9,639 nucleotides of DNA from an uncultured Devosia sp. (GTDB lineage: Bacteria; Pseudomonadota; Alphaproteobacteria; Rhizobiales; Devosiaceae), in the NCBI GenBank assembly GCA_913775215.1, contig CAJYKO010000052.1, forward strand, positions 1 to 9,639. Direction: 5' to 3'. A program made the position numbers and the translations under genes. Each line of letters opens with the position of its first letter. Position 1 is the first letter of the stretch. This document shows positions 1-7,422 of the stretch, in pieces. The notes under the pieces are model-generated. The model did no database searches and had not been told where the DNA came from. It was given only the letters and a program-made list of their open reading frames with translations.

Positions 1-2977
1 CCGAGCCATTGGCCGCAAGCCGCTCAAGCGCCACGACATCATTGGCATAGGTGCCGCTTGCTGTGATGCTCACTGGCGCAATGCCGAAAGGCTGGATCGC
101 GGCCGCATTTATGCCGCTGCCCTGCGCCTGGAACTGCACCTGCGGATCGGACGACGAACCGGAAATCACCGCCGTGCCTTCGAGCGTCCCGGCAAGGCCA
201 AGGCTTGGCACGATCGCATTGGCGATCGACAGCGGCAGCGCCGAAATCTCGACACGCATATTGAGCGTTTCGCCTGCGGTACCGGTCGCCGTGATGCTGC
301 CCGACCCGACGTCGAACCGCAGCGCGTCGAGCGAAATGGCGTTATCGCGCACGATCAATTCGGTGGGCGAAGCCAGTCGTGCGGCCAGCGTCCCTTGCGT
401 CAAGTTGGCGCGATCGAGCGATAGGCGATACCCGCCATCGGTAGGCGCAAGGGCGCCAGCGAGATCGATGCGCGTGCCGGTCGCGAGCGCCGCTTCACTG
501 TCAAAGCGCGTGGTGTTGCCGCTCTGATCGGCACGGGCATTGAGGCTCGTAATCGTGGCGCCGGCAGCCTTCACATCGCTTGCGGCAATCGTGCCATTGG
601 CGACGGGCACGCCGAAGAGATCGCTAACCGTACCGGTGATATCGGCGCGGCCGACAGCGATATCGTTGACCGTCAGCCCACTGGCATTGGCCGTCAAACC
701 AACCTGCTGCGTGCCATCGACAGGCGCGAGCGCGAGCGCCGCATTGATGCTACCCGTAGCATCCTGGAGGAGCAACGCTGCAGCCAACGACACATCGGGC
801 GCCACGACATCGAGACGTCCCGTCATCAGTGCTGTATCGACTGTACGGCTGACCGAACCGAAAATGCGTGTCCCGGCGATTTCAAAATTGAGGTCCTTGA
901 GCGCCTGCTGCACCTCATCGACCGCGATCTGCGAGGAGAGCGTCGCCTCGTATCCATCGAGCATGGCCGAGCCATCGACGCTGCCGGTGACCTTGCCGCC
1001 GAGCACATCGAGATTGAGCCCGAGCTTTGCATCGCGCAGCGTGCGGTCGATCAACCGGCCATCGGCCACATTGGCATCGAGCGCCAGAACAACCGGCGCG
1101 TCGGCGCTGGTCGACTTGGCCGTACCGCGCACCTTTAGGGCGCCAGAGGCCTGATCGCTGAGGAGGCCAAGATCGGAGAGATCGAGCCCGATGGCAAAAT
1201 TGGCTTCGGCCGTGCCATAGACGCCATCCGCCGTGAACTGCACCTGCGGATTGATCACCGCAAAATCATCGGCGACGATACCGGCTGGCGTGCGCGCGAG
1301 GCGACCTGACAGCGCGACGTCGCCCGCAAGCAGCGCATCGGCAGTGGGATCATCGATAGTCAGGTTATTGCCCGAGCCGTCGAAGGTCAGGTCGAATCCG
1401 CCGCCGATAAAGGCGAGCGATCCCTCGGCATCAAGCGAAAGCGCGCCAGTCAGATCGCGTCCGGCGAGAGCCGAGAACGGCGCGATATTGTCGGTCTGTA
1501 GACCAATGCGCCCACGGAAACCGCCGCCGTCGATAGTGCCCGAAAGCCCCGCGGTCAGCGCCTTGCCGACGACGCGCAATTGCGCCAGTTCAATTGGCTG
1601 GCCCGCATTCCAGAGCCCGGCGAGACCGAGCCCGACACTGTCCCCCAGCGCGGCCATGACGGCCTCGTCCCCGGAAATTCCGGAGACCGTGCCATCGCCA
1701 TTGAAAGTGATCATGCGCTTGGCCGGGTCGGCGAGATCGCTCGCGACACCATTGACGTTGAGCCCAACACGCTCGGCCGAAAACTCGTCGGTCACGAGCC
1801 CGTCGATACCGAGATCAGCCCGCCAGTCTTCCGAGCCGTCCTCGCCGAAATCCACGACGAACTGCGCCGCGCGCACCTGCGTCGTGCCCGCCGCCGGCAG
1901 CGTCACGAGCCCGCCCTGCGGATCGGCGATGGAGGCCTTCAAATCGAGCCGTGACAGGAAATTATCCGCCGTCGTGCTGGCCCTCGCTTCAAGCGCCAGC
2001 TGCCCGCCAGAAATATTAAGTGCATTGAGATCGAACCCGCCAGCACTGCGCAGGAGGGCATTGGCGGTCAGCCGCGTATCGGTGCCGAAGAACGGACGAT
2101 ACTGTTCGGCGATCAGCGTCGAAAGCGGCCCGCCGAGATTGGCGTCAATCAGATAGCCATCCGCGTTCTGCGTAATGGTCGACACGCCGGAAAGCGCCGT
2201 CTGACCATTGGCGAGGAGATTGAGATCGGCGCGCAGATTAGCAACCGGCCCCTGCCCCGCCAGTGTGAGCTGCATCGCCGGCCGCCCCTCGATGCTGAGG
2301 AGATTGGCGAGGACGCCATTTTCCGGCTCGTTGAGATCGAGGTTGAGATCGATCTCATTGGTCTCGCGCGTATAGGCGAGGTCGAGGTCAAGCGTGCCGC
2401 CCGGACCGTCGAGACGCACGATATCGAGCGTCGTATCGAGATTGCCGCCATCGAGCTTGAGATTACCGGCCAGCGAGATTTCCGAGCCGAGACCGAAGAC
2501 CCCTTCGCCGAACGTCACCTTGGGGACCGAAAGCTCACCGAGCTCGATCGCCACCGGAAATTCCGGCACGGAAAAACTGCCCGCTTCCGGCGGCGGCAGG
2601 TCGACGCCCTCGGCCGGAACGGCATTGCGCAGATATTCGATGGAATCTGCCTTGAGCGAATTAACCTGCAGCCGGCCGGTAAAGAGCGCCGCCTGACTCC
2701 AGTTCAGGCTGGCATTGTTGACCCGCAGCCAAACGCCCTCTTGGTCAGAGATCGTGATCTCGCGGATCGTCACATCCGAGCCAAGCGCGCCCTCGATATT
2801 GGAGAGGCTGATCTGCCGTTCGGGCGTCGAGAGCCGATCCTGCACGAAACTCGTGAGCCAGTCCTTCTGCTCCTGGTCGGACCCATCCTGCGCCAGAAGC
2901 GTCGCGGGAATAGCCGTCATCGGCACGAGAATGAGACCGGCCAAAGCGAGTCGGCGATGCGTACGAGACCAAACCAT
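1..2977 (-). CDS. tamB: TamB, translocation and assembly module inner-membrane/periplasmic subunit (3' end cut by window edge)
   Basis: TamB is a long periplasmic beta-rich protein anchored at the inner membrane that works with the Omp85 protein TamA; the family is linked to outer-membrane protein insertion and, more recently, to lipid transport to the outer membrane. The frame reads open from the ATG at 2977 to base 1, 992 codons. Residues 1-30 have several Arg and a hydrophobic stretch (LALAGLILVP...ATLLAQD), a signal peptide or signal anchor. The next 80 residues show the usual TamB N-terminus: an 'SNIEGALGSDVTIREITISD' type segment, then GVWLRVNNASLNW. After that come repeated amphipathic strands rich in Gly, Asp, Leu and Thr, as expected of a beta-taco fold. 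Alphaproteobacterial TamB is usually longer, so the conserved C-terminal TamB (DUF490) domain should lie left of the window. The ATG overlaps the tamA stop (TGATG), implying translational coupling. Family identity is confident; the C-terminus is unseen. Confidence 0.93.
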   Translation of the reverse strand, partial: MVWSRTHRRLALAGLILVPMTAIPATLLAQDGSDQEQKDWLTSFVQDRLSTPERQISLSNIEGALGSDVTIREITISDQEGVWLRVNNASLNWSQAALFTGRLQVNSLKADSIEYLRNAVPAEGVDLPPPEAGSFSVPEFPVAIELGELSVPKVTFGEGVFGLGSEISLAGNLKLDGGNLDTTLDIVRLDGPGGTLDLDLAYTRETNEIDLNLDLNEPENGVLANLLSIEGRPAMQLTLAGQGPVANLRADLNLLANGQTALSGVSTITQNADGYLIDANLGGPLSTLIAEQYRPFFGTDTRLTANALLRSAGGFDLNALNISGGQLALEARASTTADNFLSRLDLKASIADPQGGLVTLPAAGTTQVRAAQFVVDFGEDGSEDWRADLGIDGLVTDEFSAERVGLNVNGVASDLADPAKRMITFNGDGTVSGISGDEAVMAALGDSVGLGLAGLWNAGQPIELAQLRVVGKALTAGLSGTIDGGGFRGRIGLQTDNIAPFSALAGRDLTGALSLDAEGSLAFIGGGFDLTFDGSGNNLTIDDPTADALLAGDVALSGRLARTPAGIVADDFAVINPQVQFTADGVYGTAEANFAIGLDLSDLGLLSDQASGALKVRGTAKSTSADAPVVLALDANVADGRLIDRTLRDAKLGLNLDVLGGKVTGSVDGSAMLDGYEATLSSQIAVDEVQQALKDLNFEIAGTRIFGSVSRTVDTALMTGRLDVVAPDVSLAAALLLQDATGSINAALALAPVDGTQQVGLTANASGLTVNDIAVGRADITGTVSDLFGVPVANGTIAASDVKAAGATITSLNARADQSGNTTRFDSEAALATGTRIDLAGALAPTDGGYRLSLDRANLTQGTLAARLASPTELIVRDNAISLDALRFDVGSGSITATGTAGETLNMRVEISALPLSIANAIVPSLGLAGTLEGTAVISGSSSDPQVQFQAQGSGINAAAIQPFGIAPVSITASGTYANDVVALERLAANGS

Positions 2978-4848
2978 CAGAATGCCTGCCCTATGCCAGC
3001 GTAGATGGCATAATCAGGATCGCCCGCCCGCTTGTTGAGCGGAATGGCAAGATCGAGGCGGAGGGGGCCAAGCCCCGTATAATAACGCGCGCCGACACCG
3101 GCGCCGAGCCGCAGATCTTCAAGACCCGGAAATTGGTCGGCCGCCACATAGCCACCATCGACAAAGCCGACGACGCCGATGCTCTCGGTGACCTTGGCAC
3201 GCGCTTCGAGCGAGCCTTCGAGCAGATACCGTCCGCCCGTAACCTGGCCATTGCCATTGTCGACACCGATCGACTTGAAGCCATAGCCACGCACCGATCC
3301 GCCGCCACCGGCAAAGAACAATTTGTCGGGCGGAATTTCATTGAGCCCCGGCCCAAGCAGCGCGCCGCCCTTGATGCGGCCGGCAAGCACGAACTGGTCA
3401 TTCTCGGAAAAGCCGAAATAGGTCCGGGCTTCAGCCGTCAGCCGCAGGCCCATCTTGCCGAAGGAGAAGTCGTAATAAGGCTCAGCAGTGCCTGCAGCAT
3501 AAATGCCTTCGGTGGGATCGACCGTGCTGTCGCGACCATCGAAGGTGGCGCCGGCATAGACGCCCAGCGTCGAGAAGTCGCGCGTGCCGAACACGTCATC
3601 AAAGCGCGCACGCTCGTAGCTGGCCCCGCCTTCAAGCGTCAGCTGGTCGGAGAAATAATGCGTCAGGCCGACCCGCCCGAGCGCCGAGGTTTCGGTATAG
3701 GTCGGATAGATCGTGCGCTCGGCCGAAATGGCGGCGACAAGATCGGTATCCGGCGTCAGGAAGCCGGGCTTAGTAAAAGTGCCGCCGAACATGTAGTCGA
3801 ACTGCGCGGTATCGATCGGCCAGGCAATGCTGGCAACGCGCGCATCGAGCCGCAACCGCTCGGCCTGCCCAAAAAGATTGCGCCAGAGATGATAGCCTTC
3901 CACCCCCAGCCCATCGACGGTGGAGAAGCTGGCGCCGGCACCAAAGCGGCGGCCGGGCAGTTCCTCGACGATCAGCTGATAGGGCAAGAGCCCATCCGGT
4001 CCGATTTCCTGTGCCGCCTGGAAGCGTGCCGCGCGGAAGACTTCGAGCCGATCGAGTCGCTTTTGTGCCCGTTCAATCTCGTCGGGATCATATTCCTGAC
4101 CAACCGCCAGCCCGGTCTGCTGCCGCACGAATTCGGGGTTCATCCGCTCCGTGCCGGTGACATTGATATCGCCAAAGGCCGCCAGGCGTCCGGGCTTGAC
4201 CGTAATCGTTACATCGACCGTCTGGCGTGCGTGGTCGGCGATAACGTCGCGATTGACCACCTCCGCCTTGGCATAACCCTGCTGCTGCCAGGCCTGCACC
4301 GCCAATTGCTCGGCAGCGAGAATGACCGAAGATCGCGCGATCTGCCCCGCGCCATAGCCGCGCATGACGGGCAATTCGACTTCGTCACCGGGATCGGTGG
4401 TCAGCGGCGCCTGATTGACGATGGCGACATTATTGAAGGTGAAAAGCGGTCCGGCCGTCACGGCAATGGTAACATCGACCGGATCGGGCAGGTTCACGTC
4501 CGGCGCAAGATTGGAGGCCTCGACGCCACCGATTCGGATACTGACCGCCGCGCCATAGTGACCTTCATTATAAAGTGCCGCGATGATGCGTCGATAGTCG
4601 CCCCGCGCCTTGGCGATAAGCCCGGCCGCGCCCGAGGCCGGCTCCGATTCGTCGGCAATCAAAGAGGAGGCATTGCGCGCCGCGGTTTCCACCGCGCCGG
4701 CTTCGCTTGAAGAAAAGGTGACCACATAGGGCTGGGGGTCGACGATGACGGACGCTTCGGCCTCGTCCTCGAAGAACTTCATGCCAAAGAGTTCAAAACC
4801 ATAGGCCGGCCCGACCGCTGCGGACAACGCTGCCGCGGCGATGCACAA
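2977..4848 (-). CDS. tamA: TamA, Omp85-family outer-membrane protein with POTRA domains
   Basis: Outer-membrane partner of TamB. Numbered from the TTG at 4848 (623 aa): hydrophobic signal-peptide core at 1-17 ending in AYG, three POTRA-like segments at about 40-135, 136-222 and 223-296, and a 16-stranded barrel from about 300 to the end. The Omp85 loop-6 motif VRGY is at 519-522, preceded by FFAGGGGS, and the chain ends in Phe as outer-membrane barrels do. The length is a little above the roughly 580 aa of E. coli TamA. The start is unresolved: the frame is open up to a TAA at 4905-4903 but holds no ATG or GTG. From TTG 4848 the signal peptide has no basic residue. A CTG at 4884 would give MQSARWVSSIGAL before the core, a much better signal peptide. 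tamB follows with a 1-base overlap, so the two are one operon. Family call firm, N-terminus open. Confidence 0.93.
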   Translation of the reverse strand: MCIAAAALSAAVGPAYGFELFGMKFFEDEAEASVIVDPQPYVVTFSSSEAGAVETAARNASSLIADESEPASGAAGLIAKARGDYRRIIAALYNEGHYGAAVSIRIGGVEASNLAPDVNLPDPVDVTIAVTAGPLFTFNNVAIVNQAPLTTDPGDEVELPVMRGYGAGQIARSSVILAAEQLAVQAWQQQGYAKAEVVNRDVIADHARQTVDVTITVKPGRLAAFGDINVTGTERMNPEFVRQQTGLAVGQEYDPDEIERAQKRLDRLEVFRAARFQAAQEIGPDGLLPYQLIVEELPGRRFGAGASFSTVDGLGVEGYHLWRNLFGQAERLRLDARVASIAWPIDTAQFDYMFGGTFTKPGFLTPDTDLVAAISAERTIYPTYTETSALGRVGLTHYFSDQLTLEGGASYERARFDDVFGTRDFSTLGVYAGATFDGRDSTVDPTEGIYAAGTAEPYYDFSFGKMGLRLTAEARTYFGFSENDQFVLAGRIKGGALLGPGLNEIPPDKLFFAGGGGSVRGYGFKSIGVDNGNGQVTGGRYLLEGSLEARAKVTESIGVVGFVDGGYVAADQFPGLEDLRLGAGVGARYYTGLGPLRLDLAIPLNKRAGDPDYAIYAGIGQAF

Positions 4849-4956
4849 GGCGCCAATACTCGATACCCAACGCGCGCTTTGCAGTGAACCAGTTCCCGAC
4901 CGTTACGCTTCAACCAATAGGCGGAAGCTGAGAATAAAGGGGCGGCAGGAAAGATT

Positions 4957-4966
4957 GGGTTAACCC
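4957..4966. promoter_or_regulatory. Perfect palindrome GGGTTAACCC upstream of tamA
   Basis: Ten-base perfect palindrome about 110 bases upstream of the tamA TTG. It contains TTAACC, which resembles a CtrA half-site, but no second half-site follows at the CtrA spacing. It may be an operator or chance. Confidence 0.25.
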
Positions 4967-5076
4967 TCCGCCGCGTGCCCAAGGGGCGATGCGTTCGGAT
5001 CTGACTGTAGGTCGGCATTGCTGCACGGGGCAAGCGCCGGGGAAGAAATTGATGGCACGAAACCAGATGCGTGGCG

Positions 5077-5102
5077 GATCGGCAACGCTGTTAATGCCGA
5101 TC
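5077..5102. promoter_or_regulatory. Dyad GATCGGC-N12-GCCGATC, candidate operator or leader hairpin
   Basis: A perfect 7-base inverted repeat (5077-5083 and 5096-5102) with a 12-base AT-richer spacer, about 80 bases upstream of the YdfG-type start. The size and spacing fit a dimeric repressor site, or a hairpin if transcription starts upstream. No regulator gene is in the window to pair it with. Confidence 0.3.
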
Positions 5103-5173
5103 TGACACCGCGCCTGTTGACGGCAGCGCGCCTGCGGGTCCACCCTGAAACCCTCCCCTTCGACCATTCCTCC

Positions 5174-5177
5174 AGGA
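5174..5177 (+). promoter_or_regulatory. Ribosome-binding site of the YdfG-type gene
   Basis: AGGA with a 7-base spacer to the ATG at 5185. It supports that start over internal ones and supports the N-terminal extension relative to E. coli YdfG. Confidence 0.7.
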
Positions 5178-5184
5178 CCGAAAA

Positions 5185-5961
5185 ATGTACCAGCTGCTCG
5201 ATCCCAGCCGCTTTGTCGTCTTCATCACCGGCGCCACCTCGGGCTTCGGCGAGGCTGCCGCCCGCCGCTATGTCGCTGCCGGCGGCAAGGTGATCGCAAC
5301 CGGCCGGCGTCACGATCGGTTGGAAAAGCTGCAGGCCGAACTTGGGCCCGACAATTGCCATATCATCGCTCTCGACGTGCAGGATCGCGCCGCCATGGAA
5401 AAGGCGATCGCCGACCTCCCCGCGCCCTTCGATGGCGTCAATATCGTCCTCGCCAATGCAGGCCTTGCCCTCGGCCTCCAGCCCGCAGCCGAAGCCAATC
5501 TCGATGATTGGCAGACCATGATCGACACGAACATTTCGGGCCTCGTCTACACCGTCCGCCTGCTACTCCCCGGCCTCATCGCCCGCGGCGGCGGCCATGT
5601 CGTCACCCTTGGCTCGGTGGCCGGCGAATATGCCTATCCCGGCGGCTCGGTCTATGGCGCCTCCAAGGCGTTCGTGAAGCAGTTCGCGCTCAACCTTCGC
5701 TCGGACCTGCAGGGTAAGAAGGTCCGCGTTACCAATATCGAACCGGGCCTGACCGAGACCGAGTTTTCCCTGGTCCGCTTCAAGGGCGACGAATCCAAAG
5801 CCTCGGCGCCCTATTCCAAGACCAAGGCGATGAATGCCGAAGACATCGCCGAAAGCATCTTCTGGGCGACGACGCTGCCGGCCCATGTCAACGTCAACAA
5901 GATCGAGCTGATGGCGACGACACAGGCGATCGGGGCGTTCGATATTTATCGCGAGGAGTGA
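5185..5961 (+). CDS. ydfG: YdfG-type NADP-dependent short-chain dehydrogenase (3-hydroxy acid / serine dehydrogenase)
   Basis: Classical SDR, 258 aa. YdfG oxidises L-allo-threonine, serine and 3-hydroxy acids with NADP+, and reduces malonic semialdehyde during pyrimidine breakdown. Visible here: the dinucleotide motif TGATSGFG at 15-22, an Arg pair at 41-42 after the second strand that fits NADP preference, DV at 64-65, NAG at 91-93, and the catalytic tetrad N116, S144, Y157 (YGASK) and K161. EPGLTETEF at 186-194 and the late LPAHVN segment match the E. coli YdfG pattern as I remember it. The N-terminus is about ten residues longer than in E. coli; the ATG is backed by an AGGA. The gene is monocistronic, divergent from tamA and convergent with the Ldh_2 gene. 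Another SDR of the same subfamily with a different substrate is possible. Confidence 0.88.
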   Translation: MYQLLDPSRFVVFITGATSGFGEAAARRYVAAGGKVIATGRRHDRLEKLQAELGPDNCHIIALDVQDRAAMEKAIADLPAPFDGVNIVLANAGLALGLQPAAEANLDDWQTMIDTNISGLVYTVRLLLPGLIARGGGHVVTLGSVAGEYAYPGGSVYGASKAFVKQFALNLRSDLQGKKVRVTNIEPGLTETEFSLVRFKGDESKASAPYSKTKAMNAEDIAESIFWATTLPAHVNVNKIELMATTQAIGAFDIYREE

Positions 5962-5990
5962 GACTTTACCCACGTCTCACCGCCACCGCA

Positions 5991-6061
5991 TGTCACCCCG
6001 GCCTTGCGCCGGGGCCCATCCTGATATCTCAAGATGGGTCCCCGCTTTCGCGGGGATGACA
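5991..6061. repeat. Three-armed extragenic palindrome between convergent genes
   Basis: The outer pair TGTCA (5991-5995) and TGACA (6057-6061) encloses three hairpins. Arm 1 is CCCCGGC/GCCGGGG (5996-6002, 6008-6014). Arm 2 is CCCATC/GATGGG (6015-6020, 6033-6038). Arm 3 is TCCCCGC/GCGGGGA (6039-6045, 6050-6056). The arms abut, giving a cloverleaf-like fold. The motif is of the kind scattered between genes in many alphaproteobacterial genomes (from memory). Lying between two convergent stop codons it may also act as a bidirectional terminator, though it has no T-run. Confidence 0.8.
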
Positions 6062-6079
6062 GCCGGTTGCTTGCTGAAA

Positions 6080-7114
6080 CTACACTCCCAAAAACCCCAC
6101 CGTATCCGGATCGAGCGGTATTCCCTCTTTCTTCCGTTTATCCATCTCCGCCCATTCCCGATCGCCCGGCGCCATCACGCGACCACCCTCGCGCACCCGC
6201 GATCCCCTGAGGCTCTCGAGATACCGACCGATCGCGCGCAAAAACACCTCGCGCCCGGCGAACTTGTCGGGATCGACTACCAAGACGAAATGCCCCATAT
6301 TGCGCGGCGTCGAGATATCGTCCCCGCCATACATCGGGATGAAATCGCCATCGAGCGTCGTCCCAGTCAGCAGCGCTGAAAATAGCGTCGCCACCCCGGC
6401 TAGCGCCGCGCCTTTATAGCCATAATCCACCCCGCCCAGCGGCAGCAGCATATCCGCCTCATGCGGATCGATCGTTGGCTGCCCATCCGGTGTCGCGGCA
6501 ACCCCTGCCGGCAAATCCTTGTCGAGCGAGCGATGCAGCAGCACGCGATTGAGCGGAATGGACGAGGTCGCCATATCGAGGAGCCACGGCCGCCCTTCGG
6601 CCACCGGCGCGGCAAAGGCCAGCGGATTGGTGCCGTGAAATTTCTGCGCCCCATCGAACAGCGCCACCATGGAATCGGTATTGGTCGTTGCAAAGGTCAC
6701 GAACCCCTGCTCCGCCCCCGCCACCGCATAAGCGCCAGCCGCGCCGAGATGCGACGAATGCTGGATGCCAACCGCCCCAACCCCCGCCTCGCGCGCCAGT
6801 TCGATCCCGACCTCGACCGCCTTATAGGCCGCATAATGCCCCAGCCCATCATCGGCATGGATCAGCGCACTCCCCGCCCCGCGCTTGTCGACCTTCAATT
6901 GCGGGTTCTTATTCAGCCGCCCGCCGCCCAACATCCTGCAATAATGCTCGGTCAGCCTTACACCATGGCTATCCACCCCAACGAGCGAGGCATGCAACAT
7001 CGCCCGGATCGCCGCGGCACGCGACGCCTCACTCGCCCCCGCCTCCGCCAACCGCGCCTCAACCTGGCTGCGCACCAAAGCCTCGGGAAAGCGTGGGGTG
7101 GTTTGATTGTCCAT
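6080..7114 (-). CDS. Ldh_2 (malate/L-lactate dehydrogenase type 2) family NAD(P)-dependent oxidoreductase
   Basis: 344 aa from the ATG at 7114, which has a perfect AGGAGG five bases upstream; that rules out the earlier in-frame start. The family oxidises 2-hydroxy acids or reduces cyclic imino acids. Members include ureidoglycolate dehydrogenase (AllD), sulfolactate dehydrogenase (ComC) and piperideine/pyrroline-2-carboxylate reductase (DpkA). Visible: the DSHGVR motif at 48-53 with the family's conserved His, HSSH at 119-122, GTNPLA at 161-166, DMATS at 180-184, and a late GYKG. After DMATS the usual Gly-Lys pair is replaced (SIPLNRV), which suggests a subfamily distinct from the characterised enzymes. 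No signal peptide, so cytoplasmic. It is divergent from the Rieske oxygenase pair and convergent with ydfG. Family certain, substrate unknown; a role beside the oxygenase is an inference from position only. Confidence 0.85.
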   Translation of the reverse strand: MDNQTTPRFPEALVRSQVEARLAEAGASEASRAAAIRAMLHASLVGVDSHGVRLTEHYCRMLGGGRLNKNPQLKVDKRGAGSALIHADDGLGHYAAYKAVEVGIELAREAGVGAVGIQHSSHLGAAGAYAVAGAEQGFVTFATTNTDSMVALFDGAQKFHGTNPLAFAAPVAEGRPWLLDMATSSIPLNRVLLHRSLDKDLPAGVAATPDGQPTIDPHEADMLLPLGGVDYGYKGAALAGVATLFSALLTGTTLDGDFIPMYGGDDISTPRNMGHFVLVVDPDKFAGREVFLRAIGRYLESLRGSRVREGGRVMAPGDREWAEMDKRKKEGIPLDPDTVGFLGV

Positions 7115-7119
7115 GGGGT

Positions 7120-7125
7120 CCTCCT
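7120..7125 (-). promoter_or_regulatory. Shine-Dalgarno site AGGAGG of the Ldh_2 gene
   Basis: Read on the minus strand, AGGAGG ends five bases before the ATG at 7114. It fixes that ATG as the start and removes the 21-residue upstream extension. Confidence 0.85.
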
Positions 7126-7154
7126 GAGCTTGGATGGTAACGAGTAGGATCAGT

Positions 7155-7172
7155 CTGCGGAAGGACCCGCAG
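7155..7172. promoter_or_regulatory. Dyad CTGCGG-N6-CCGCAG upstream of the Ldh_2 gene
   Basis: Perfect 6-base inverted repeat 40 bases upstream of the Ldh_2 start, overlapping a second possible pairing (GGAC/GTCC, 7163-7175). It lies where a promoter or 5' leader is expected, so it may be an operator or a leader hairpin. Evidence is the symmetry alone. Confidence 0.3.
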
Positions 7173-7187
7173 TCCAAACACCGGCAT

Positions 7188-7310
7188 CCCCCTCATCCGG
7201 CGCTACGCGCCACCTTCTCCCCGAGAGGGAGAAGAACAGACGAGTGCTCGCCTCTTATTCCTCTCCCTCTCGGGGAGAGGTGGCCCGGCGAAGCCGGGTC
7301 GGTGAGGGGG
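7188..7310. repeat. Large three-armed extragenic palindrome between divergent genes
   Basis: The outer pair CCCCCTCA (7188-7195) and TGAGGGGG (7303-7310) encloses three arms. Arm 1 is GGCGC/GCGCC (7199-7203, 7207-7211). Arm 2 is a long stem: 17 perfect base pairs between 7216-7232 and 7262-7278, extended by CCACC/GGTGG after one unpaired T, with a loop of about 29 bases. Arm 3 is CCCGGC/GCCGGG with a GAA loop (7284-7289, 7293-7298). The architecture parallels the element at 5991-6061 but with different sequence. The core resembles a widespread alphaproteobacterial intergenic repeat (from memory). Confidence 0.8.
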
Positions 7311-7370
7311 TGCGGCTACAAACTCTCCTGCCCAAACCTTAACCGCACACCCCCAGCCGCACTTTTTCTT
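7310..7370 (+). terminator. Terminator-like hairpin with T-run before the oxygenase gene
   Basis: GTGCGGCT (7310-7317) pairs perfectly with AGCCGCAC (7355-7362), and TTTTTCTT follows at once (7363-7370). GTGCGG can instead pair with CCGCAC at 7343-7348, an alternative fold. The 37-base loop is long for an intrinsic terminator. It could stop read-through from the left or attenuate the downstream operon if a promoter lies upstream. Confidence 0.4.
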
Positions 7371-7397
7371 GGCACGCTCCAACTACATCGCTATTCT
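7369..7397 (+). promoter_or_regulatory. Candidate sigma-70 type promoter of the split oxygenase operon
   Basis: TTGGCA (7369-7374, one mismatch to TTGACA), exactly 17 bases, then TATTCT (7392-7397, keeping the key T, A and final T of TATAAT). A start near 7404 would leave a leader of about 19 bases before the ATG at 7423. It sits just outside the T-run of the upstream hairpin. Sequence match only. Confidence 0.5.
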
Positions 7398-7422
7398 CGA
7401 TGCGACCCTCGAAAGCACGCTC

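Larger units (their letters stand above)
4849..5184. promoter_or_regulatory. Intergenic region between divergent tamA and the YdfG-type gene
   Basis: About 340 bases with no convincing gene. It should carry both divergent promoters, but I see no strong -35/-10 pair for either gene. It holds a 10-base palindrome (4957-4966) and a 7-base dyad (5077-5102), listed separately. Short open frames here have no ribosome-binding site and no recognisable protein. The 5' part of the true tamA reading frame (4849-4902) probably falls inside this region. Confidence 0.5.

Noticed and set aside
1..2700. Several plus-strand open frames of 100-300 codons
   Set aside because: All are antisense to tamB, give Ser/Pro/Arg-rich low-complexity products and lack ribosome-binding sites.
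3133..4710. 525-codon open frame on the plus strand, antisense to tamA
   Set aside because: It lies entirely opposite tamA, whose product has clear POTRA and barrel features. The antisense product has no recognisable domain, and long shadow frames are common in GC-rich DNA.
4957..4966. CtrA-type binding site at GGGTTAACCC
   Set aside because: Only one half-site is present; no TTAA follows at 7-base spacing on either strand.
5117..5145. Promoter with TTGACG for ydfG
   Set aside because: No acceptable -10 sequence lies 16-18 bases downstream.
7115..7177. Upstream start for the Ldh_2 protein
   Set aside because: The ATG at 7114 has a perfect AGGAGG at ideal spacing, and the extra 21 residues do not resemble the family N-terminus.
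5991..7310. tRNA gene or CRISPR array suggested by cloverleaf folds and repeated palindromes
   Set aside because: The arms lack tRNA consensus bases and a CCA end, and there are no regularly spaced direct repeats with spacers.
7369..7422. TTG start at 7369 for the oxygenase subunit, adding 18 residues
   Set aside because: No ribosome-binding site, the added residues are atypical for the family, and the stretch overlaps the candidate promoter. ATG 7423 fits better.
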